64,000 nucleotides of DNA from Dermanyssus gallinae (lineage: Eukaryota > Arthropoda > Arachnida > Mesostigmata > Dermanyssidae). Location: NCBI GenBank assembly GCA_003439945.1, contig QVRM01000968.1, positions 310,001-374,000 on the forward strand, written 5' to 3'. Positions 24,062 to 37,019 of the stretch are shown here, piece after piece; within the stretch, counting starts at the first letter, position 1; each line of letters begins with the position of its first letter. The translations under genes were made by a program, and so were the position numbers. The notes beneath the pieces are model-generated. The model made no database searches. It was not told the origin of the DNA and was given only the letters and a program-made list of their open reading frames with translations.

Positions 24062-26765
24062 ACATATTCTCTTGACAATTGCTGATGTTCGCACCAAGTG
24101 AAGTCAAGATATCGTTCAGCTTAGATATACTACCACTGCCGTAACCCTGTTTTTGTTTAACTGTCTATAGAGCCATCTTCACCAATTGAAAGGCTGATCG
24201 ATACGCTCCGTCGCGCTTGTGTAAATAGTGTAGCGTTAAACTTTGTTTAGGTGACAATAAAAATTCAGCAGCGTACGCCCCTGACGGCTCTCACCACTGG
24301 AGCCAAGCTTCGTAAGGCGCCCCAGTTCGAGTGTGTCTCTGAGTGACTTCACGAAGGCAGAGGAGGCGCGCCTCTTTCGTGGTCGGAGATGAAACACTGG
24401 ACTGATGTGAACTTCGAGGTACAAATATTTACGATCCAACACAGGTCGTGGTGAACACGCGTACGTTCAAAACCGCATCACAAGAACGAATGACATACGT
24501 CACAGCAGATGCCAGGGAATATTCATCATCATCTCGTTCAGAAAAGCAAAATTGGACACAGTTCACTGCATACAATACCTCTGCTACAGTCAGTACTATA
24601 CAGTAATTGATGACGATCAGCGCGTTAGAAAAAACATGTTAGCGTTGCATACGCGAAGATACGCGTTTTACATTTGATATTAGCGTTAGTAAAACACGGT
24701 GAACAAAAAGGCAAGGGAAATAAAATCGTAGTTGTCCAACTACTTCCACTTCCGTATGCCGACCATATGCGACCATACAACAGTCACAATAACATACACA
24801 CGAAGCATACACGTGGCCAAAGGGAGGGGTTGTTGCTACTGATTCATTCACTGCTAGGTGACGCGCCATCTCCTGTACTGGCTGGCTGGACTACTAGAAG
24901 CTGAAGTGGTATTTGGCTGATACCCGGTTACGATGGTGCCACAATGATCAGCATCGAGACGTTCGTTCAACATGCTCTATTACCTCTCGCTTCTCCCTAC
25001 AGTACCGTTAGCTAACCAGCGATTCGGTTTTGATCGGTGGTCACCTCCGACTCTTCAGATCAATCCAGTAAACTCCGCCTCCAGTTGGATGCGTGCATAG
25101 AGAGCGCACACCCGTGCGCAACGTATCAAGAAGTCATTAGCTTTATACGCCTCTTCGTTTTGGCGTTCAGCTAGCCGACAAGCACAGTTCTTTCAGTTGA
25201 CAGTTGCAGTAGAATTAGCTGTTGTAGTAGTAGTAGTAGCAGTCATAGTAGCATTCATGGAGAGATGGAGAGCCAGGTGGGCGTAACAATGATTACCCAC
25301 TTGCGTTTCTGGGGCGCCGCCTCAACGCTGCGCCGATGAATAATGGAGAAATAAAAAAAGACAGTCAGATAAACAAACAGTCACCCTAATACATACCATA
25401 ACAGGAAGCGTTCCCGAAATCGTCACGTCGGCTGCCTTGCATTGCCTAGTTGGGTAAGCGCATAGTAATGTCAGCGACCCTTGGCCGTACGAGGGGTGAG
25501 AACAACGCAGGGCACACGCAGGGAACGCAGCGGCGCCAGGGACGGCAAAGGCTGGCCCGCAGTCTGGAGAACTCGGCCACAAGCCAAATGGCTTGCGTAG
25601 TGGCCGACTATGGTCAAGGCCCATAGGTGGGCGGCAGACTCTCACAGGGGACAGGTCCGGCTGCCGACCCCACGGTCGTCGTGTTAAGGCGTGAATCCAT
25701 TTAATTAAGCGGAATCGAGCCGTCTGCTCCGCCAGTTACCACGTCTCCCTCCCCGCTGCCTCCCCACCTGCGGGACACCTCGTTGTCATACGTAATCAGG
25801 CGGCAACGTTGACGGACGACACCAAAAACGGAGAGGACGGCGGCAACGGAGGTGGTAGCAGCAACAAACAACAACGACGACAACAACAACAGCAACAACA
25901 ACAACAACAACAACAAGCGATGACACCGACGAGCAGCTGACACCACAACTTCAACAATCTATAGGGCCAAGCGATGGCTATACCACTAAGCCTAATGACA
26001 AATCGATACCTCTGAAGAACACACACCTGCCGGGATGTTACTGCTACTGCTGCTGTCTTGCCTTTATTGTTACGCAATTATCTTGTACTGTATACACTCA
26101 CTAAAGCATAGCACAGCTATGACCGCGTATATGAGCACGTTCCTCGTCGTGAGGTTTTGCGTTATTCAAACATTTATATAGTAATCTCGCGCATACTGCT
26201 GTACATACATACATACATCCATCTATGCGTACGTTAGACGTTAGATCGCATTCCGATTCCGACTGATTTTAGGGCGAGGGCCGAAAGGCCTTGACTGACA
26301 CAACGTCCCGTCGCGTTCCGGCGTTTCGGAGACTCGACTTCGCCTCCTAGCATGAGTCATCAATCAGTCGACACAGAACATAGTGCTCCCTGAAGCAGTA
26401 ACAGCCACGTTATGTACACAATATAACGCTGTTTTGGATAATTTCCCCAGAGAGATTTCAAACAGTTCGCCGTTCGACCGTTTGAAGGTAGGGTGGAATG
26501 AAAACGAGCCCTATAGCAATAGTTTACTCCAGAGAGATTCCCAGACAAGATACCAATAGCGAATTGAATCGTACAAATATAACTCTTTTTTTAAAAGACA
26601 CTACCGCAAGAAGCAAAGCATGTCAGTCGTTGGGAAATCATTGACAAAATGCCCTGTGCAACAAACGTAATAACAGAACGATGCGTTTGGGCGATCAGTG
26701 CATTGAATGTATTAATACTTTGATTGGTATTTATCCTATCTCAAAGAACAAGACGTAACCTAGAG

Positions 26766-26796
<31 letters not shown>

Positions 26797-27530
26797 AGCG
26801 GCGCTGTTCAGAGAACCCTTCAACTGCATTGCCGTGAGTCGTAATTTCGACTTTCGTTTTTCCGCGACGTACTCTGTAGACGGCAAGGACTTGTTCCTCA
26901 AATAATCTAACAGTTACCACTAATTGTGCAATATATATATGTAGAGTATACATATATAACAGACCCTATATATATATTGGTTAAATTTAAATGATATTAC
27001 ATCTGATCTGAACGCACTAGAGTTGGATTCAGTGAGCGCACGTGATTGTCAGCAACGACAATAACATAAACATTACACATATTGATATCAGCAAATTCAA
27101 CCAAACAACCGATTGTGGTGCAGCCATGAATCTATATAGGCAGTCAGAAAAAAATCGTCAAGGTCATAACCCTCCACAAGTTTACGAGCGACAGTCCAGA
27201 ACGCGGTGACGTTACATCGGTGTTGCCGTGTTCACAAGGTACTACTTACTGCTAACCCGTCGCTCACACGTATTTTCGGTGTACATACGAAAGGGAGAAA
27301 GTGTGTTTCGTCACAATTTGCGACCAGCCGTGACCACGTTGGCAACCGTGACAGCCTGCAATGTGTCGAACGATCGCTGCGGGACGTGAGCAAGACTTCT
27401 TTTTGCCCGTCGATAGAAGGATATATTGCCGAAGGAAGCAGTCAAAAGACAAAATAATGGTATCGTTTAGAGACGAACGCGCACCCTCTTGGGTAAGAGG
27501 ACGTCTTAAACAAAAGCGCGCAGTTCATAC
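24058..27530. other. Non-coding stretch with triplet repeats
   Basis: Contains (TAG)n at 25,221-25,240, (CAA)n at 25,865-25,917, TACA repeats at 26,203-26,217, and (TA)n at 26,766-26,792. Open frames on both strands lack family signatures. Confidence 0.45.
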
Positions 27531-27588
27531 TGACCACGATGAGGCTACTTGAACCACGATGGGGCTATCTGACCACGATGAGGTTACA
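27531..27588. repeat. Three-copy ~20-bp minisatellite
   Basis: TGACCACGATGAGGCTACT begins at 27,531 and recurs with 2-3 changes at 27,550 and 27,570. Confidence 0.85.
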
Positions 27589-27810
27589 CACAGACACGCA
27601 TCCATACACATTTACATCACTGTCAATGATGTGTGATTTTGATGAGTGTGTATATAGATAGAATATCGACGATAAGCGGAGAAGACAGAGTTACACGATC
27701 AAAGTGTCGATCGAAGTACTTCGCCTTTAAACGGAGCAGAAGCATTCGTAGTTAATGATCTTCACTCAGGTGGTAGTAGTAGTAGTAGCTGCAGCAATAC
27801 GCTGAATGTA

Positions 27811-27870
27811 GAGCCGGTGGCGTAGTAGCTCTCGTCGCGACCGGATATGGGTCGCGGGTTCGAGCAGCAC
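27811..27870 (+). mobile_element. Degenerate tRNA-like / SINE head
   Basis: TGGCGTAGTAG (27,818-27,828) is an exact fit to the pol III A-box pattern TRGYNNANNNG. GGTTCGAGCAG (27,857-27,867) fits the first seven positions of the B box but not the final CC. A 6-bp stem GCGACC/GGTCGC with a 7-base loop sits where an anticodon stem would be. No acceptor stem closes, so this is not an intact tRNA. A tRNA-derived SINE or a tRNA pseudogene are the two likely readings. Confidence 0.45.
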
Positions 27871-30832
27871 CTTTGATTATGGGGTCTCTGTGAGCAATCC
27901 AAGCTCCACGTACTTGTGAGAGTCAGCCCCGAAAGTATAAATACGCTCCAATATGCAAAGTAAAGTGCAAAACATTTCCGTTAGTTTTCAAATAAGCTCG
28001 CCCTATCACAATCGTAGTCGGTCCAATAAAAAAAAGCTTCAGAAATACACGCCTCGGTCTAGACTATTCGTTATGAAGAGCGGCCTCTAGATTAACACAA
28101 CTAATGAACTAGCTGAACTGTTACAGCTGTTGGAGAACTCGTAGAGAGAGAGAGAGAGACAGACAGAAGTGCACCGCCCGGTGTTTGAGCGAACTTTCCC
28201 AAAACAACGGCTGACTGGTAGAAAAGAACGTTGTTACATTCACTGGAGGCGACTAGGGGCGCTTCGTGTATCACAAAATGAGCATCGGCTCAAAAGCACG
28301 AGCTTCCACTTTACTCCCTTCGCCCCGTTCCTCTTTTCCAGGAAGCGGACATAGGAGCGAACTCGCTACCGATACACCACGCCGTTGTGGTGGTGATTGA
28401 TACATCATGTCAGGTATACTCTAGGTGTACCTGCGCTTGGTCGGCTTGGTGGTGCACCACCAACAACAGAAGCTAACACCAGCAACAAACAACGACGAAG
28501 ATGACGGCAGCGGCACCGGAAAGAACCAGAACAGCACTACGTTCGACGACAACAACAACAACAACAACAGCAACAACAAAACAACAAGGAAGACGACGAC
28601 CAGAGACGACAGCAGCGTTCAGGGCAACGCTGGCCGACCAACCCAGCCAAGGAGCAGCGGCGACAACAACAACAACAACACCGGAAGGGAAGAAACCACG
28701 AACCCAGTCGAACATGACGAAGGGATGGGATGAGGAGGTGAAACAGACGACACGACGACGACGACGACAGGGACGAGAACAACAACAATACAGGAGCACA
28801 CAGGCAGGTAAGCAAGACGATTAGCTGTTCTCCTCCAGCACCCGCAACGACGATAACAATAGAAGCAACAGCCGCAGCAGCAGCAGCAGCAGTAGCAACG
28901 TCATCAACAACAGCCGTAGATGCAGCAGCGGTAAAAACGGAAGACGTCGAAGTAATCGCGCTCGGCGGGGCAGCTCATCGTGGTTACGGGGATGTCGTCG
29001 GCTGTGTGGTGGTCGAGATCTGTTGTTGGATTTTATTCATCTCTCTCGCACACTCTTCCTCGCGCGTTCTCTCTCTCTCGCCCCGCTCTCTCTCTCTGGC
29101 TGGCTGGCTGTCTGCTCAGGTTCTGTGTCTATGTACGTGTTTTCGTGTTCTGTGCCTTTGCCTACGTTTCAATCTCTCTTCGTGCGTCACTTTGGGCTCG
29201 GTGTAATGTTAGGTAATCGGTATTCGTTCGCTCGACGTTCTTTCGTGTGACGGCGGCGGCGGCGGCGGTAGTCATAGCCACCGCTGCTGTTCTTTCGTTG
29301 TAGCAACAACAGCAACAGGAGCACAAGCGGAAGGAACAACAACAACAGGACCACAAGCAGAAGCAACAGCAACCGTAGCAGCAGCAAGAAAACAGCAAGA
29401 ACTACGACGAAGTCCGTGGGCGACTCACTGGCTGACGGCGTGAATAACAGAGAGAGAGAGAGAGAGAGAAAGGACGAACCGCGCCGGCAGAACCAACGGC
29501 GGTGACGCCAATGGTATCAGCAGCAGCAGCAACAGCTGAAATGCCACCATCGCTGCCAACGGCAACGGCAACAACAACAGCAGCAGCAGAAGCAGCAGCA
29601 ATGCCAGGAAGAGCAATTCAGCTTAGGCAGCGCTTAATGCTAGCGGACTTTGTCGCTCAGTGACTGGTTTGCTAGCTAGCGACAGACCGATGGACCGACG
29701 CTCACGGTTATGATTGCCGTAGCAGTTCGTGTCGTCGTCGTCGTAGCAGTAGTCGAAGTAGTAGCAGTAGGAATAGTGGGGACCGGGACGCGACCCGCTG
29801 ATACGCTACGAATGCACATAGATAAGGATAGGTGCAGATGGACTAGATAGTTATATATATATATATATATATATATATGGGATGGATAGTTAGATTGATA
29901 GATGGGTGGATAGGTAAAAGGACGGATGGATGAATTCACTGTGGCACGACACACGACGGATGTGACGACAACAACAACAACAACAACATAGCATACACAG
30001 CGTAAGAGGGGCTGACGCGGCCCTGTGCTCTAGGCAACAAGCCATTGGGAGCGAACACAGAGCGGACAATTCATCGAGGGCCCGATAAACCAATGTAGTT
30101 AGTTTCTTTAATTTATTTACTCATTGAATCAGAGTCTCTGCTTGCTTAGGGCGCTCAAGGCTGCAACAACAACAACAACAACAATCACTAATACTATTTC
30201 AACCAGCACGGCTGCACAACCAAGTACAACAACAGTAGCAACAGCAACAGGTGCAATGATTACAACAACAACAACAAGGGCAGAGGTAGCGGCGCTAGCA
30301 GTCGACGACCGTTAACTGTGCAGGTTACCTGTTTATTTTCTGCAGTGCATGAACTGACCTGGCACTTTGGCCTACCCATCCATTTATCTCTCGTTTGCTG
30401 TCTACCAAATTACCTATCAAGCAATCTAAGTATCTATCTGTCTATCTATGACGAAGCAAGCTTATACGACGAGCATATCTGCGTGTGCCTTCTGCTGCCT
30501 CATTTGGCCGCCGAAATTGTTATCTTTGCGACGAGGACGACGACCACAAACAACTTAAACGGTTACTGCTGTTAGAGCTAATGATGTTGATTCTGATGGT
30601 GCTCTCGTTGTCGTCATTATTGTTGCTGTTGGCGACTAAGCTCACTGTGGCAAGTTCGGCACAGCCAACAAACAATAGCTGTTGCAAAACACAAAGCAAA
30701 AGACCGCCTCACGTAGCGATGACACTTACATACGTCTCTCTGTCTCTGTAAGTAACCCATATATGACTTACATACACTGTCATGACCTAGTTAACAATAC
30801 GTAGCCGTAATTTACGTTAAGCGAACATTTCG
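27871..30832. other. Triplet-rich non-coding stretch
   Basis: CAA/GAC triplets at 28,450-28,800 read as Thr/Asn-rich frames. A full-consensus splice donor, CAG then GTAAGC, has its exon side ending at 28,807. There are (GA)n runs at 28,144-28,162 and 29,449-29,470, CAG/CAA fields at 29,300-29,610, (TA)n at 29,851-29,878, a GATG-type patch at 29,879-29,935, and CAA fields at 29,966-29,988 and 30,163-30,290. I cannot tell whether any of these frames is translated. Confidence 0.45.
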
Positions 30833-30928
30833 GTACAAATGTCCAGACATACATACAAGTTTGCGTACAAAGGTCCAGACATACATACAAGTTTCCGTAC
30901 AAAGGTCCAGACATACATACATACACAC
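30833..30928. repeat. 32-bp tandem minisatellite, three units
   Basis: Units beginning with GTACAAA start at 30,833, 30,865 and 30,897, a period of exactly 32 bp. They differ at only a few bases, and the third grades into CATA/CACA repeats. Confidence 0.95.
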
Positions 30929-31500
30929 AGACAGACAGATGCAAAACATGTATGCAAACAGACCAGTACCAAACAGGTCAACCTGATATAGCTGACTACA
31001 GCTCTGGAGTCACCGATTTAGACGGCGATCAGACAGACGGTGCATCAGCTGTCGCTCTGTTCTCCTTAGCGAAACGACCAGCTGCTTTTGTATCAGCGCG
31101 ATTCTATTAGTCGTAGTCGCAGTAGGCCTCCAACTATAACTGCTAATGGCTACAAACTTGTTACTACAAACAAATCATAGTACTACCACTACAGCCACAA
31201 CAGCGACACGCGTAATAGCGGGTTGCCTGTCCAATTATTCCTTGTTGTTGTTTTTTGTTATGGATCGTCATTTTGTACGAGGAATTGGCCATATATACTT
31301 ACTGGTTTAACGTATATGCACAAATTATGCAGTTCTAAATGGTTGCTATATAGTTATCTCACGTCTTAACCATAATGTCAATCCCGTTAGTTAGTTAGGT
31401 CCATTGTTCTCAACAAGGGAAGATGCCCCTGGTATTATAACAACATATGAAGTTAATAAACCTTACGATTTATTTACTATGTGTAATAACACCACACATA

Positions 31501-31543
<43 letters not shown>

Positions 31544-31912
31544 CATATACATTGTCGTTATCAGTGAATGTTCTCCTTCTCCTTTCCTCTCCTTATGGAC
31601 TGTGAGAGAACTAAGTAAGATATAACAGGCCGAGAGAGACGGGGAGAAAGAGAGAGGTGTCCCGTACTTTGCGTTTTTGTAAACGTAACAAGCTAAGCTC
31701 AACAACTGTCAGGCTGGATGGTCCGTCATCCGGTGGTCAAATGACGGTGGTGACGATGGTGTGAATAGACACAAACTCTCCTATCGGACTGATCCTCGCC
31801 AGCGAATCGTCTGGCTTGCTTTGATACTTAGACATACGAAATACATATACACGCATATCTATCTAGTAGTAAGAAGTGTTGAACCATATAATTCCATTAA
31901 ACGTTAACAAAG

Positions 31913-31915
<3 letters not shown>
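30929..31915. other. Non-coding stretch
   Basis: CAGA/CATA repeats at the start, (TA)n at 31,504-31,534 followed by TGTGTG, and no supported gene. Confidence 0.5.

Positions 31916-31954
<39 letters not shown>
31916..31954. repeat. (TA)n microsatellite
   Basis: About 39 bp of perfect TA. Confidence 0.95.
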
Positions 31955-31957
<3 letters not shown>

Positions 31958-32069
31958 TTTCACGCAGATCGCACAGTCGCATGTGAACGAAACGCGTCAG
32001 CTGGGGCGACCATCACAGCCGTCGTGGTGTTGTCGGCTCGTCCTGCCGCAACTCCTGTAGTGTTCCTTG

Positions 32070-32640
32070 CGGGCAGCAACAACAGCAGCAGCAGCAGCAA
32101 TAGCGGTGGCTTCCTTGCCACTGCTGGAAGTGTGAGTATCGTAGTTCTCCGTTGTTACCGCTGATATTGTTGTTGCTGTTGGCAGTGTTACTGTTGCCGC
32201 CGTTGCCATCGTGTCTGCTGTTGTTGTTGTTGTTGTTGTTGTTGTTGCCGTTGTTGCTGCTGTTATTACTGATAGTATTGCCTTTGTTGTTGCTGTTGTT
32301 ACTGATATTATTGCCTTTGTTGTTGCTGTTTTTACTGATATTATTGCTTTTGTTGTTGTTGCTGTTGTTGTTGTTGTGGCTTTTGTGGTTGTTGCTGTTA
32401 TTGCTGCCGGTGTTGCTGTCGTTGCAAGTATTGCTGTTGTTCTTTCTGGTATTGTTGCCTTTGTTGTGGCTTTTGTGGCTGTTGCTGTTGTTGTTACTGC
32501 TGCTGCCGCCGGTGTTGTTGTTGTTGTTGGTGGTGGTGTTGCTCTTGTTGTTATCGGTGTTGTTGTTGTTGTTGTTGGTGGTGTTGTTGTTGCTGTCAAT
32601 GTTGCTTTGTTGCTGTCGATGCTGCTGCTGCTGCTCTTGC
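32070..32640. repeat. ~570-bp imperfect (TTG/CTG)n field
   Basis: A CAACAGCAGCAG block at 32,076-32,100 is followed by an almost continuous TTG/CTG/TTA field at 32,160-32,640. Long frames stay open on both strands: Asn-rich or Thr-rich on the minus strand, Leu- or Val-rich on the plus strand. This is because the triplets contain no stop in those phases. Short sub-blocks recur, such as the TTGCTGTTACTGATATTATT-like unit repeated around 32,290-32,350. The 226- and 257-codon minus frames are composition effects unless transcript evidence shows otherwise. Confidence 0.9.
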
Positions 32641-35600
32641 TGTGTGTTGCTAAGCAGGCAGCTCCGACATGCGTCGTCTCGTAGACAGACCACACCCTGG
32701 CAGCCGCGTGAACAGCGGGGCCAATTGTCTGCTGCTGTTGCTGATAGAACAGCAGCAGCAGCAGCAGCAATTGTCAGTAGGAACGAACGCCATACAGGCA
32801 GAACAGCCGTCGAACTGCAGCGAGCGACGACGGCGTACCGGCCTATGATGATGATGACACGATCACGGCAGCTCAGGATATGATGGAAACCACAAACATT
32901 GTGTGGTGTTGTTGCTGTTTTCGATTACCACCGCGAGACCGCGACACTATTGCTACGCGTTCTTCTAGTATGTTTAGCTAGCAGTGGTTAGCAGCGCGAT
33001 AACACTAACCATTTAGCGTATTTGAATTATGATTACTATGATTATTATCATTATTATGATGATGAACAATATCCGTATATGTATTCATGTTGTGATTGCT
33101 GGCCAGCGTTGTTGTTACTGCTACCGCCGCCGCCGACGCCGCATGACTCATGACCATGATGTGTGGTGGCCAGTCCCAGACTGGCCAACTGGCGAGTCTT
33201 CTGACTTGTCACCTGACAGCCGTAGTAGACACACCGGCAAGTCGAGCCATGCCAAGTCGACGAATACCTACCTACCTACCTACCTATGAGACGGCGTTAC
33301 CGTCGTCTAAGTCGACAGCCGTTTGCGGCGGTGCGACCGGCGCAGCCGGTCATTACATCATCATCATCATCATCATCGTCGTCATTCATCCACTATTCGG
33401 CTATTTGGCGTAGGATATTTCGCGGAACAAGAAAAAGCCGATGCAATAGAAAACGCTGTGGAGGAAGGGGGGGGGGGGGCGTCACCATCTTCTGCAATGA
33501 GCGAGCAGGCTAAACGCTCTACACACCGATCATACCCAACATACTCATTTCTCCCGCCAGTTCTACCTCATTCTACCCTATCTCCCTAGATACGATCATC
33601 AGCTAACGTTCAAGAAGGTCATCGGCAACGGCAAGCCAAGTCTAGTATCGCTTCTGCCAGCCGATGATTTTTTCACCTATCTGTTCTTCTTCTTCTTCTT
33701 CTTTCTCGTCTTTGCTCAATCAGTCTGTAAGTCGATCTGTGTCGATAAGTCTGTCGTTTGTCGTCATCAGTTAAAGTCGAAATTTCGAGCACTTTTCAAT
33801 GCAGACCACGTTCTTTTATCGACCAAAACATGTGTTTGTTTGTGTTTCATACTCCGACGACTTCGAATGCCGCGCGTCCGTGGCCAATTCGACGAAATAC
33901 GTCAGTTAAACTACACGGTGTAGATGTCTCATCACGTCATCATCTTCGTAATCGACCTCGTTTTCGTTATTGTTGTTGTTGTTACTGTTGCTCTGGTTGA
34001 CGTTGTTGTTTGTTGCTTCTGTAAGCTAACAAGACACTAACGAAGGCCAACGAAATGTACTTACCGAGAGAGGTATCCAGATCCGGAACGAGTGCAAGAC
34101 GAGACAAACAGATGTGCAGGCGGTCGGGCTCGCGATGAACACGCACGATAGTTTACTAGCTCCACTTACTAGCGATGATCTAGCGTCACCATCACCGGCG
34201 ACTCCAGCACAGTGATGATTCTACACACAAGTACCACAAGCTCGTTTGCTGTAGCAGCCGCAATTCTCAAAGTCGTCGTTGTTAAAGAACAAAAACAATG
34301 ACAGCAGCAGCAGCAACTCAAATGATGATCAACTCAAGCTGAAGATGATCACGATGAGATCAGCACAGCAAGCCAACGCCGGTAGCGGTAACAGCATCAG
34401 AAAGTCACAAAACACAACGCATTCCTTAAGGTTATTGCCAGGTTAACCACCGACAAGGCAAAGCCTGACCGTGAATAGTGATGGATGGGTATGACAAATA
34501 GTGGGCGGGTCGTTGCCGTGTCATTTGCATTATATGTATAATTATTCATGGCGGTGGTAGTGATAATAGCTGTTGTTGTTGCTGCTGCTGTGGTCAGTGT
34601 TTGGCCAGTGCTCTAGGGTACTACCAAAACATTGCAAATTATGTTTTATTCCTAAAAATAATCCAAACACTGAATTAAATAAAAACTGGCTGGATGAATG
34701 GTACCGATACCATAGCAAATTCTACAACAACAACAACAACAACAACAAAAACAAGCAAAATAGCAGCAATAACAACAGCAGCCAGCCGGGACTCAGGTAA
34801 GATGAGTTGTGGCTGACACAGTATATATATATATATATATATACCTTCCACAGCATATGCACGGAGTTGATTGGCTTGAATGATGAACTAATTGATTGAC
34901 CGATTGTTGTTGATCGGTCAACGTCGCCGAGAAGTCGGCACCCAATGGGCGAGTACATCAACGACAACGATGGGTGGCATGCGTAACCGTGCTTTGGAAA
35001 GCCGAAACCATCATCTTTACTCCCCATCACAACAACTACAGAGGCAAACGTGAACGCAAATGGGTCGCCGTGTTCGACATTCGACGACCAAGAAAATATA
35101 ATTCCAATTAGCCAATCTCAGGAATGACACTTCCTGCTGCTGTACGTCATGACGACCAGCAAGTAGTCCAGAACAGTAACTGCGATCACAACAACAAAAA
35201 CAACAGCAGCAACAACAACAACAGCCTTCGTCAGCCGCCACCCTGTAAAACCACACAGGTCAGAATCACCCATGTACACAAATAAAGACAGAAAGGGAGA
35301 GAGAGAGAGAGACACGAGGAGACACCGAGGTAAACCGCAAGATCGCGAGAGTCAATGTTGACGCTAGGTTCGCTCTCGGCGGCGACGCGGTTTGACGAAC
35401 AGCCTGAGGGCGGAAGGAACGAAATAATTACTTCGGACCACTTTAACCTGCTAGATAGAGCTGCTACATAGAGTCAGGATGATGAGGAACAGCAGCCACA
35501 TTAGCAGCAACAGCAGCAACTAAGCGAAAAGACGCGCGATGGAAATCTGCGACTTGGGAAACGACTGGCAGGTGTTCAATTGATGTATTATGCATGATGG

Positions 35601-37019
35601 CACGCATACATGCAGGTATGCTTGCCATGTATCACATGCATACATCCAGAAGTAGACACATAAATAAATACAAAGGTAACAAAGGTAACACATACATAAA
35701 TACATGGACACAAACATACATGAGGTATGTTCACACAGACAGCCAGATTCTGCCACAAGCCATTCATATGAGATCCTGTCGCTCTTACGACTCCTGCTGC
35801 TGCTACTGAGGTTAGCGAGTTAGCTCCGCCACGTTTAATATAAATATAACAAAAAAATAGCAGAACCAGAACAACAACGACAACGACGATGACGACGACA
35901 ACAACAACGTCTCCACAATCGCCTACACCCACCACAACCACAACGATAACAATAATAACTACAACGAGCTGCACCACCAACAGTAGCAACAACAAAAACA
36001 ACAACAATGGGGACAACAAGGAGCACCCAACACCACTCACTTTATCATGACCTGCTCCACCTCCACTGGATGCTCCTCTATGATGATGATGATGATCTTT
36101 CTCTCATCTATGATGAGACTGGAACAACGATGAGGTTGGGGAGCACGATCAAGTCGACAACAGAGACACCCCGAATAGACGAACGGAGGATCGGATCCGC
36201 CGACCGACTTAGGGGCGCTCGCTCACGAAGCACGCGGAAACCACAATGACATCAACCTCCACTAAGACATTGTAGACGGCCACACCATCACCAACGACAC
36301 CAATGCCAACAACAACAGCAACAACAATGACACTAATGCCAACAACAACCACGACGACACCAACAACAACAATGTCAACAATAACGTCGTCAACGTCAAC
36401 AATAACAACACCAGTGATGCTGATGAGGACTACGATGATGATGATGATAGTGGTGATGGTAACGATGAGTACGGTGCCGCGGATCCACCAAGCACCGTCA
36501 CCACCACTAGCGACTGAGTGAGTCGGTACCAACAAGAGACTATGGCCAACCCGACCAAGTGCAGTAGTAACAGCTATGTCTATGTCGTCGACGATGATGA
36601 CGACGACGATGACGATAACTATCGTTGGCGGCGGCCGCCACAGAGCCAACGAACGTTTACGACGGCAACGATGACGACCCACCCAAAACACTGCCTGTCT
36701 GCTGCTGCTGCTGCTGCTGCAACAGACACCGCCTTCGACTTTGACTTCGACGACGACACCGTCGACGGAAGCGGCGGCGGCGACGGGGACCAACACAGCC
36801 ACACTAAACGCCCGACTGGCAAGCAAGCGATCGTCGGCCGCCGCGGGCGGTGAGCACCCGTCGCCGGTTTCGCGTCGTCGTCGCCAGGGGGAGCCACGTG
36901 ACGGAGCGCCGGAGCGCGGCATATTTGAACGCGACGCCGTGGCGGGAAACGGCCTAAGCTTTCAAACGCGGTCGAACACGAAATTCAGAACTGTTTCTGT
37001 TCAACTGTTTGTTTATTGA
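32641..37019. other. Triplet-rich non-coding or UTR-like stretch
   Basis: Contains (ATC)n at 33,357-33,377, poly-G at 33,468-33,479, (TTC)n at 33,686-33,703, a CAA block at 34,725-34,790 ending at an exact CAG/GTAAGA splice donor (exon side ends 34,796), (TA)n at 34,822-34,843, a 9-bp hairpin at 34,896-34,921, (GA)n at 35,297-35,312, CAA/GAC fields at 35,866-36,010 and 36,300-36,420, (GAT)n at 36,078-36,094 and (CTG)n at 36,698-36,720. Frames here are Asn-, Thr-, Asp- or Val-rich by composition. No conserved domain. Confidence 0.45.

Noticed and set aside
30833..30928. CRISPR-like spaced repeats
   Set aside because: Units are directly adjacent with no spacers, and the genome is eukaryotic.
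31997..32883. 243- to 257-codon Thr/Asn/Leu-rich frames
   Set aside because: Mirror frames of the same triplet field on both strands; composition effect.
36209..36922. 237-codon minus frame rich in Val/Ile
   Set aside because: Antisense of AAC/GAT triplets; no domain, and no coherent non-repetitive part.
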